Assembly (NCBI RefSeq): GCF_001517545.1
Contig: NZ_FBYA01000002.1
Coordinates: 392,559 to 456,558 of the forward strand
Origin: Limnohabitans sp. Rim47
Lineage (GTDB): Bacteria > Pseudomonadota > Gammaproteobacteria > Burkholderiales > Burkholderiaceae_C
Direction of reading: 5' to 3'
Length of the DNA: 64,000 nucleotides
Shown here piece after piece: positions 58,027 to 64,000 of this stretch. A program made the translations under genes and the position numbers. How positions within the stretch are numbered: position 1 is the first letter of the stretch; each line of letters begins with the position of its first letter. The notes beneath the pieces are model-generated. The model was not told where the DNA came from, searched no databases, and saw only the letters and a list, made by a program, of their open reading frames with translations.

Positions 58027-59358
58027 TCAAGTGCTTTTCTTCTTGCTGCGTCGACTTTGGATCATCGACACATTCATTTCGCCATCCAAAGTCGAGGCAT
58101 AAAACCGCTCAATCATCTGCACCGAAGTTCTGGCATTGCGGGCCAAGGTCAACATATCAATGCCCTGCCCGTACAACAGACGGAACATGATGGAAGTGTG
58201 CCGCAAACAATAAAGCGTTCGGGGTCGGTTGTTGTCATCTGTTGTGGGCAAACCAGCCTCACGCATGACCCACTTGAACCAAAAACCGAGCACCGCCAGT
58301 GCGTAGTTCCGGTCTTTTTCGGCCGGCAAGAACACAAAATCATCTGGCTGCCCAAACCCCTGCGCTTTGGCGTGGCGCAACGCCGACTCGTACACATGGA
58401 CCGCCGCTTGCATCGTCACCATCGGTTTGTCGTGCTTCTTGGTCTCGGGAAGATTCAAGCGCAAATAAACCGACTCACCCCGCACCACGGTGACGTGTTT
58501 GTGCTTCAGTTGCCGCAAGTCACCGGGCCTGAAAAAACTGTTCACCATGAAGCGGATGACCCAAAACATATCGGGGGCCAACAACATATTTCTGGGTGCA
58601 ACCCAAAACCGATCCCGATGCCCATCTGACGATTTGAGCGGTGGGGCCTGCACACCCGATCGGGACATTTTCAGTGCCGTATGCGCCAACTTACGGTATT
58701 CCAGCAAAGACAACATCGATCGCGGCTTGGTGATCACCTTGATGCGCGGAAATTCAGGCACCTCTTTCAACAAGCCTTGACGAACCGCCAGCTTCAGCAA
58801 CTTTCTGACCAGCACCAGATACTGAGAAACGGTGGTGGAGCTGAGCTGGTGTTGCGTCAAGCGCGACACAAAACCGTCCAGATCCACATGCGTCACTTGG
58901 GTGGGGGCAACGTATCTGAAAAACGGCAACACATGGGCTTCGAGTCTGTTTTTCTGAATTCCTACCGATGCGGCACTCAACTCGCCACGACCGACACGCT
59001 CCCACTCGGTGTCCAATAATTTCTCAGCGATGAAATTGAAGTTGTTTTTCTTCTCAAAGCTCCGCTGGTCTGTGGCAAAGGCCCCAATCGGATCAGCCTT
59101 GAGACTTTGACGCGGCTTGTCCAAGACGAGCGCGGGGGCTTGAGCCACGGCTTGCTGGCCGACCTCGATGCCGCCCTGGGTTTTGGCGCGCACACCCATC
59201 AAATCCCAACTTTTGACGGGCACCACATAAAAAGCCGGCTTGTTTTCGTGAAGAACAAGAAGAGGTGAGTTACCACATTCTCCAACCAAATTTAGCGTAT
59301 CCGATAAAAATTCAGTTAAACCAACTAATTTGTTAACATTTGAAAAATTTATGATCAT
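58027..59358 (-). CDS. Tyrosine-type site-specific recombinase with an antitoxin-like N-terminal segment
   Basis: A 443-residue integrase-family protein. The core-binding domain lies around 100-210 and the catalytic domain at 260-425. Catalytic candidates: Arg282 in PGDLRQLKHKHV, Arg386-His387 in YCLRHTSI and the nucleophile Tyr420 in IERFYAS. The usual first His of the HxxR box is Tyr383 and the H/W site is Asn408, so it is somewhat degenerate. Residues 1-55 resemble a Phd/YefM-type antitoxin fold (SPLLVLHENKPAFYVVPV and KSWDLM). It stands alone, with no other phage or plasmid genes, next to a disturbed porin. AT-rich upstream region. Start ATG 59358 lies in the palindrome TATGATCATA. Confidence 0.82.
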   Translation of the reverse strand: MIINFSNVNKLVGLTEFLSDTLNLVGECGNSPLLVLHENKPAFYVVPVKSWDLMGVRAKTQGGIEVGQQAVAQAPALVLDKPRQSLKADPIGAFATDQRSFEKKNNFNFIAEKLLDTEWERVGRGELSAASVGIQKNRLEAHVLPFFRYVAPTQVTHVDLDGFVSRLTQHQLSSTTVSQYLVLVRKLLKLAVRQGLLKEVPEFPRIKVITKPRSMLSLLEYRKLAHTALKMSRSGVQAPPLKSSDGHRDRFWVAPRNMLLAPDMFWVIRFMVNSFFRPGDLRQLKHKHVTVVRGESVYLRLNLPETKKHDKPMVTMQAAVHVYESALRHAKAQGFGQPDDFVFLPAEKDRNYALAVLGFWFKWVMREAGLPTTDDNNRPRTLYCLRHTSIMFRLLYGQGIDMLTLARNARTSVQMIERFYASTLDGEMNVSMIQSRRSKKKST

Positions 59359-59359
59359 A
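59350..59359. promoter_or_regulatory. Palindrome TATGATCATA at the recombinase start codon
   Basis: A perfect 10-base palindrome that includes the recombinase ATG in an AT-rich stretch. It could be an operator for autoregulation, but a short AT-rich palindrome may arise by chance. Confidence 0.25.
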
Positions 59360-59443
59360 TAAGTTAGATTAAGACAGACTGACGTTCATGTCCGTATTGC
59401 ACAGCACAGAGCGTCTCATTTCACCCTAGTTGCTCTGGCTGTT

Positions 59444-60364
59444 ATGGCCGCTTCGGGCGCTGCTTTCGCTCAGTCTTCCGTGTCTTTGACAGGTAAGCTG
59501 CGTTTTGCTTACGGCACTGCCAAAACTGACGCTGGCGTCAAAACAACTGGTGTTGGCGTTACCGACGGTGACTGGAACATCGCTGCTGTGGAAGACTTGG
59601 GCGGTGGCTTGAAGGCCGGCGCTAACATGGCTCTGCGTTTGCGCGGCCGTGACGCTGCCACTGACGCCACTTCTACAGGCGTTGGCGCACGTCCACGTGA
59701 CTCCAGCATGTACGTGACTGGCGATTTCGGTACCGTGACTGTTGGTGCCATTGAAGCCGGCAACGGCATCTTGGGCTTGGTCACTGCTGGCGGCCCAACT
59801 TACATCGGCTTGGATAACGGCGTGCAATTGGCCGGTGCTTCCAACGTTGACATCCTGCAATACACCAGCCCCGCCATGAACGGTTTCAGCTTCAAAGCGG
59901 CCACATTGGACGCAGTGGGCGGCGGCGGTTCACAAAACGGTGGTGCTTTGACCCTTTACGGCGCTAACTACGCCAACGGTCCTGTGTCTGCTGCTTTGGA
60001 CGTGACCAAGTACGGTTCTTCCTTCGCTGCTGCTGCTAACAGCCGCACTCGCATCAGCGCCAACTACAACCTGGGCGTTGCCATTGTGGGCGCTGGTTAC
60101 CAGAACGCTGACAACGGCGCTGCTGCTGCCAAGAAAGAAACCGCTATCAGCGTGTCTGCTCCTTTCGGCGCATTCAACGTTGGCGCTGTGTACGCTACCA
60201 GCAAGACCGATGGCACCGCGGGCAACAACACAGGTTACGACCTGGCTGTTCAGTACAACCTGAGCAAGCGCACTTACGTGGCATTGCAAGCTCAGTCCAC
60301 TAAGACTGCTGGTGCCACTGCATCCGCTACCAACACACGCGTTCAGTTGGCTCACTCCTTCTAA
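59444..60364 (+). CDS. Burkholderiales-type porin with a disturbed 5' end
   Basis: The translated region is a Gram-negative porin: mature start QSSVSLTGKLRFAYG, alternating beta strands, loop-3-like segments and the barrel-closing C-terminus VQLAHSF. The signal peptide is only partly intact. In frame, codons from 59420 read TLVALAVMAASGAAFAQ, matching the usual porin signal, but the expected initiating MKK is missing and no ATG, GTG or TTG precedes it in frame before a stop. The first in-frame ATG (59444) leaves a 10-residue signal, too short. Another ATG at 59388 is out of frame and stops at the junction. The gene is either 5'-truncated or frameshifted. Codon use is that of a highly expressed gene. 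Confidence 0.75.
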   Translation: MAASGAAFAQSSVSLTGKLRFAYGTAKTDAGVKTTGVGVTDGDWNIAAVEDLGGGLKAGANMALRLRGRDAATDATSTGVGARPRDSSMYVTGDFGTVTVGAIEAGNGILGLVTAGGPTYIGLDNGVQLAGASNVDILQYTSPAMNGFSFKAATLDAVGGGGSQNGGALTLYGANYANGPVSAALDVTKYGSSFAAAANSRTRISANYNLGVAIVGAGYQNADNGAAAAKKETAISVSAPFGAFNVGAVYATSKTDGTAGNNTGYDLAVQYNLSKRTYVALQAQSTKTAGATASATNTRVQLAHSF

Positions 60365-60370
60365 TCCCCC

Positions 60371-60386
60371 GCTGGCGCAAGCCAGC
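60371..60386 (+). other. GCAA-tetraloop hairpin after the porin
   Basis: GCTGGC-GCAA-GCCAGC, a 6-bp stem with a stable GNRA-type tetraloop, 6 bases past the porin stop and 17 bases before the terminator. Confidence 0.6.
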
Positions 60387-60403
60387 TGAGGTTTAAAAGA
60401 CTC

Positions 60404-60435
60404 AAAAACCCACCGCGGCAACTCGGTGGGTTTTT
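60404..60435 (+). terminator. Intrinsic terminator of the porin gene
   Basis: A 12-bp stem AAAAACCCACCG / CGGTGGGTTTTT with an 8-base loop and a run of T. It ends the porin transcript; the following gene has its own start region. Confidence 0.88.
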
Positions 60436-60528
60436 TTATGGCTTGTCTGCGGTCAGGTGGGTTTTTGTCATTCAGCCGACATGTCGTTAGATGACAATCT
60501 GACCATTGTTTTGACATTTTTGTACCCC

Positions 60529-61518
60529 ATGACCTTGCCTCATTTTTCTCGCCGCCAATGGCTGGCTTCGGCTGCGGTCGGCAGTTTTGTGCACGCACTG
60601 GGTGCGCAAGCGGCCACTTACCCTGATAAACCGGTGCGCATCGTGGTGCCATTTGCCGCAGGCGCGGGCACCGATGCCATGGGGCGTTTGTTGGCGCAGA
60701 AGTTGGGGGATTTGTGGGGTGCCAGCGTGGTGGTCGAGAACCGCACCGGTGCTTCGGGGGCGATTGGCACTCAGTATGTGGCGCAAAGTCCGGCTGACGG
60801 TCACACGCTTTTGCTGGTCGCGGCACCTTTTACCACCGTGCCTGCGGTGTTGCCCACTGCGGGTTATGACCCGGTGGCCAGTTTTGCGCCCATTGGCATG
60901 GTGGCCGAAGGGCCTTTGATGTGGGCTTGCAACAAGGATTTGCCTATCAACACGCTGGCCGAATTGGTGGCCTATGCCCAAACCCGACCTGGGCAGCTCA
61001 ATTACGGCTCTGCGGGCGCAGGCGGTATCAATCACTTGGTGCTGGAACAGCTGAAGGCGAAAAAAGGGGTGTCGATCGTGCACATTCCTTACCGCGGCAT
61101 CGCCCCCGCCACACTGGACATGATCGGCGGGCAAATCCACTTGCTCACAGGCACGATCCCGGCCTTGGCCCCTTTTGTGCGCGATGGCCGCATCAAGCCC
61201 CTGGCGGTGACCACCGCGCAGCGTCACCCGTCTTTACCGCAAGTGCACGGACTGGCCGAGCAAGGTTTGTCCGATTTGAGTGCCCTGAATTACTTTGGTT
61301 TGGTGGCGCCCAAAGGCACGCCCGCCGATGTGGTGGCGCGTTTGGGTCAGGCCATTGGCCGCATCACGGCCATGCCCGATGTGCAAGCGCGTTTCAAGGC
61401 CGACGCCCTGGAGCCAGCCCCGCAAGGTGTGGCGCACATGGACAGGTTCATTCGCAGTGATTTGGATGGCTGGAAGAAAGTGGTGCGCCAGCAAGGCATC
61501 CAGATGGAGGCCATTTAA
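60529..61518 (+). CDS. Bug-family tripartite tricarboxylate transporter substrate-binding protein
   Basis: A 329-residue solute-binding protein. The N-terminus FSRRQWLASAAVGSF suggests twin-arginine export with cleavage after AQA. Landmarks: DKPVRIVVPFAAGAGTDAMG, ENRTGASGAIGTQYVAQ and YGSAGAGGINHLVLEQLK. ATG 60529 is favoured; an ATG at 60481 adds residues that push the signal inside. No membrane subunits are adjacent, as is usual for orphan Bug proteins. Confidence 0.88.
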   Translation: MTLPHFSRRQWLASAAVGSFVHALGAQAATYPDKPVRIVVPFAAGAGTDAMGRLLAQKLGDLWGASVVVENRTGASGAIGTQYVAQSPADGHTLLLVAAPFTTVPAVLPTAGYDPVASFAPIGMVAEGPLMWACNKDLPINTLAELVAYAQTRPGQLNYGSAGAGGINHLVLEQLKAKKGVSIVHIPYRGIAPATLDMIGGQIHLLTGTIPALAPFVRDGRIKPLAVTTAQRHPSLPQVHGLAEQGLSDLSALNYFGLVAPKGTPADVVARLGQAIGRITAMPDVQARFKADALEPAPQGVAHMDRFIRSDLDGWKKVVRQQGIQMEAI

Positions 61519-61550
61519 GCGGCCATTGGTTTGGGTGAAAAACGCTTTAG

Positions 61551-61592
61551 CTTTTGCCTTTTGCCTTTTGCCTTTTGGCTTTTGCCTTTTGG
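61551..61592. repeat. Six tandem heptamers CTTTTGC/G
   Basis: The seven-base unit CTTTTGC repeats six times with variants ending in G at positions four and six. It lies in the convergent gap between the Bug protein and glpK. It is not in a coding frame of either gene. Confidence 0.9.
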
Positions 61593-61645
61593 CTATTGAA
61601 GTTAGGTGGTCGAAATTTGGTGGGTTTTAGTTTGGTGTCGGGTTT

Positions 61646-63151
61646 TCAGCTGCGCTGAACGGCGGTCGCCCAAGCGGCCAGTTTGGCCTCAGCCTGGTCT
61701 CGGCTCCATTGCGGCGCGAAAACACGTTCGGTGGCCAGCCGCTCGCGCAGCTCACCCGGTTCGATGAACACGCCTTGCTGTAGACCTGCCATCAAAGCCG
61801 CCCCCAGGGCGGTGGTTTCGGTGGTTTGAGGCCTGACCACGGGTAAGCCCATCAGGTCGGCTTGCATTTGCATGAGCAAGTTATTGCTGCAGGCACCGCC
61901 GTCCACGCGCAACGCCTTGACTTGCAGGTGCGGCAGGTGACTGGCGTCTTTTTGCATGGCTTGCAGCAGCACGGTGCTTTGCAGCGCGATGCTTTCGAGC
62001 GCAGCGCGGGCAATGTGGGCCACACCGCTGCCACGGGTCAAGCCCTGAATGCTGCCGCGTGCATGGGGCAGCCAATAGGGCGCACCCAAACCGGCAAATG
62101 CCGGCACAAGCACCACGCCATCGCTGTCGTTCACGCTCGCGGCCAGCGCTTCCACTTCACTGCTGTGCGTGATGGCTTTGAGGCCATCGCGCAGCCATTG
62201 CACCACCGCACCGCCCATGAATACGCTGCCTTCCAAGGCGTATTCGGGCGGGGCCTTGGTCTGCAGTTGGGCGGCACAGGTGGTCAAGAGTCCGTTGTGG
62301 CTTTGCAGTGCGCTGTGCCCGGTGTGCATGAGCATGAAGCAGCCCGTGCCATAGGTGTTTTTGACCTCGCCTGCTTGCAAGCAAGCTTGTCCCAGCAAGG
62401 CCGATTGTTGGTCGCCCGCCACACCGCCAATGACCGGCCCCAGCCCAGGCCCAAGCAAGCCGGTTTGCACCCGCCCAAAATCGGCCACAGAGGCATGCAC
62501 CTCGGGCAACACGGCGCGAGGAATGTCGAACAAATCGAGCAACTCATCGTCCCATTGCCCGGTGTGGATGTTCAGCAGCAAGGTGCGACTGGCGTTGCTG
62601 ATGTCGGTGCGGTGGCTTTGACCCCCCGTCAATTGCCAAATCAGCCAAGTGTCTACGGTGCCAAAAGCCAGTTCACCGGCTTGTGCTTGTGCACGGGCAC
62701 CAGGAATGTGGTCGAGCAACCAGCGCAATTTGGTGGCCGAGAAATAGGCGTCGAGTCGCAAGCCGGTGCGCTGCTGAATGAGCGGCTCCACCCCTTGTTC
62801 GCGCCATTGCTGGCACAGCGCTTCGGTGCGCCGGTCTTGCCAGACGATGGCGTTGTGCAGTGGCACGCCGGTCTGGCGGTTCCACAGCAGTGTGGTTTCG
62901 CGCTGGTTGGTGATGCCCACGCCCCGGATATCGGCGGCCGTCAAGTTGCATTGGGCGAGCACCTTTTGCGCTGTGTCGCGTTGGCTGTGCCACAGACTCA
63001 AGGGGTCGTGTTCTACCCAGCCTGGTTGGGGGTAAATTTGCGGGAATTCTTGTTGCGCCGTGCCGACGATGTGGCCGTGGTCGTTGAAAACAATGGCCCG
63101 GGAGCTGGAGGTGCCCTGGTCGAGTGCGAGCAAATAAGTGGGCTGTGTCAT
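61646..63151 (-). CDS. glpK: Glycerol kinase
   Basis: A 501-residue kinase that makes glycerol 3-phosphate from glycerol and ATP. The FGGY-family opening LLALDQGTSSSRAIVF, the substrate-binding TNQRETTLLWNRQTG and the C-terminal LKALRVDGGACSNNLLMQ are diagnostic. It overlaps the glpR stop by ATGA, so regulator and enzyme are coupled. No glycerol facilitator is in this window. Confidence 0.97.
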   Translation of the reverse strand: MTQPTYLLALDQGTSSSRAIVFNDHGHIVGTAQQEFPQIYPQPGWVEHDPLSLWHSQRDTAQKVLAQCNLTAADIRGVGITNQRETTLLWNRQTGVPLHNAIVWQDRRTEALCQQWREQGVEPLIQQRTGLRLDAYFSATKLRWLLDHIPGARAQAQAGELAFGTVDTWLIWQLTGGQSHRTDISNASRTLLLNIHTGQWDDELLDLFDIPRAVLPEVHASVADFGRVQTGLLGPGLGPVIGGVAGDQQSALLGQACLQAGEVKNTYGTGCFMLMHTGHSALQSHNGLLTTCAAQLQTKAPPEYALEGSVFMGGAVVQWLRDGLKAITHSSEVEALAASVNDSDGVVLVPAFAGLGAPYWLPHARGSIQGLTRGSGVAHIARAALESIALQSTVLLQAMQKDASHLPHLQVKALRVDGGACSNNLLMQMQADLMGLPVVRPQTTETTALGAALMAGLQQGVFIEPGELRERLATERVFAPQWSRDQAEAKLAAWATAVQRS

Positions 63152-63957
63152 GGCTTGTCAGTGGAGGTGTCCGAAGACATGTCTTTGGGGGGCGCCACGA
63201 CGCAGCGAACAGCTTGATCGCGCAAGAGGCTCTCGAAATCAGGGGCAAGAGGCGCGTCGGTGAACAAGGTGTGCAGCACTTTGAGCGGTGCCATCTCAAT
63301 CATGGCTGCACGGCCAAATTTGCTGTGGTCGGCCACCAGCCAGACCTGGCGAGATTGCTCGACGATGGCCCGCGCCACCATGACTTCGCGCATGTCGAAG
63401 TCGCGCAGGGTGCCATCGGCGTCGATGCCGCTGATGCCGATCAGGCCGATGTCCACCTTGAATTGGCGGATGAACGACAACGCCGCTTCTCCCACCACGC
63501 CCAAGTCTTCGTGGCGCACCGTGCCGCCGGCCATGAGCACTTCGCACTGGGGATTGGCCGTCAAGGTGCGGGCCACATGCAAATTGTTGGTGATCACCCG
63601 CAGATCAGCATGGTGCAGCAGTTCGCTGGCCACGGCTTCGACGGTGGTGCCAATGTTCATGAACAAGCTGGCACCCGGCGGGATGGCTGCCGCCACGGTG
63701 CGTGCAATGCGCTGCTTGGCCTCGGCATGGGTGCGCTGACGCTGGGTGTAAGTGGTGTTGCGGGTGCTGCTGTCAATGGCGCGCACGCCACCATGAAACC
63801 GTTCCATGGCCCCGGTTTCTGTCAGTCGCTGGATGTCACGGCGGATGGTTTGCAGTGTGGTGCCGAATTGGGCTGCCAAAGCCTCTGTTTTGAGGCTGCC
63901 ATGCTCGCGCACATGGTGCAGCATGGCTTGTTGTCTGGGATTGAGTGCCATGGTCAT
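63148..63957 (-). CDS. glpR: DeoR-family regulator, GlpR-like
   Basis: A 269-residue repressor. The N-terminal DeoR helix-turn-helix QQAMLHHVREHGSLKTEALA with TLQTIRRDIQRLTETGA is at 8-50, and the C-terminal effector domain shows IPPGASLFMNIGTTVEAVA and VWLVADHSKFGRAAM. It precedes glpK with an ATGA overlap, so it probably responds to glycerol 3-phosphate; other sugar-phosphate ligands are possible in this family. Confidence 0.85.
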   Translation of the reverse strand: MTMALNPRQQAMLHHVREHGSLKTEALAAQFGTTLQTIRRDIQRLTETGAMERFHGGVRAIDSSTRNTTYTQRQRTHAEAKQRIARTVAAAIPPGASLFMNIGTTVEAVASELLHHADLRVITNNLHVARTLTANPQCEVLMAGGTVRHEDLGVVGEAALSFIRQFKVDIGLIGISGIDADGTLRDFDMREVMVARAIVEQSRQVWLVADHSKFGRAAMIEMAPLKVLHTLFTDAPLAPDFESLLRDQAVRCVVAPPKDMSSDTSTDKP

Positions 63958-64000
63958 GGCCCTGTTGTAACCGGTTTTTGATGTTGCAAAACTAGGGATT

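Noticed and set aside
59388..59429. A 13-codon frame MSVLHSTERLISP before the porin considered as a leader peptide gene
   Set aside because: No ribosome-binding site is seen and the frame ends inside the porin signal sequence; a frameshift or chance is more likely. It is discussed under the porin junction.
58000..59445. A full prophage or integrative element around the recombinase
   Set aside because: Only the recombinase itself is present; flanking genes are ordinary transporter and porin genes and no attachment-site duplication is visible.
61551..61592. Heptamers considered as a contingency locus in a gene
   Set aside because: The tract is outside both neighbouring coding regions, so it cannot switch a reading frame.

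Overview
The window is an ordinary chromosomal stretch from a Burkholderiales betaproteobacterium, most likely Comamonadaceae (a relative of Limnohabitans, Rhodoferax or Curvibacter). That placement is inferred from gene order and family content: mlaFEDACB with mlaA inside the operon, ccsB/resB cytochrome assembly, a Bug-type tripartite transporter expansion, a Burkholderiales-type porin, and the order engB, cytochrome c4, resB, ccsB, msrPQ, lysA, mrcA, pil, aroKB, dgt, gltBD, mla. It carries about 60 protein genes and no rRNA, tRNA or CRISPR that I can see. No gene-free stretch exceeds 300 bases.

Region by region. 1-6.4 kb (minus strand): the Mla phospholipid transport operon, then an ABC-2 exporter, ibaG and the start of murA (cut by the window edge). 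6.5-12.7 kb: glutamate synthase gltBD. 12.7-14.2 kb: a small accessory patch with a REP-associated transposase between inverted palindromes, a 47-residue secreted Cys-rich peptide and a divergent XRE regulator. 14.2-24 kb (minus): methyltransferase, DUF1415, MFS transporter, dgt, aroB, aroK and a compact pilMN(OP)Q locus in which PilO and PilP are fused. 24-29 kb: mrcA, cyaY, lptM-lysA, msrPQ. 30-34.4 kb: ccsB-resB and cytochrome c4. 34.5-38 kb: engB, a hydrolase and two lipid A acyltransferases. 38-41 kb: an unusual HTH protein, then groES-groEL under a perfect CIRCE operator. 41-46.4 kb (minus): a PagL-like lipid A deacylase and a copper operon (CzcI-like protein, outer membrane factor, multicopper oxidase, cupredoxin, DUF411-CusF fusion) with no RND pump. 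46.5-51.5 kb: pgi-tal and zwf-hexR. 51.7-58 kb: a TctDE two-component system divergent from a tctCBA citrate/tricarboxylate transporter plus an extra Bug protein. 58-61.5 kb: a lone tyrosine recombinase, a porin whose 5' end is disturbed, and another Bug protein. 61.6-64 kb: glpK-glpR.

The genes form several functional blocks: envelope maintenance (Mla, lipid A acylation and deacylation, PBP1A, MurA), central metabolism (GltBD, AroKB, LysA, Pgi/Tal/Zwf with regulator HexR, GlpK/GlpR), periplasmic redox (CcsB/ResB, cytochrome c4, MsrPQ, copper operon) and organic-acid uptake (porin, Bug and Tct). The most interesting places are the recombinase-porin junction, the Cys-rich peptide with its XRE neighbour, the fused and shortened pil/com locus, the pump-less copper operon, and an intrinsic terminator whose T-tract abuts the mlaF start codon. 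All assignments come from reading the sequence; no database search was run.
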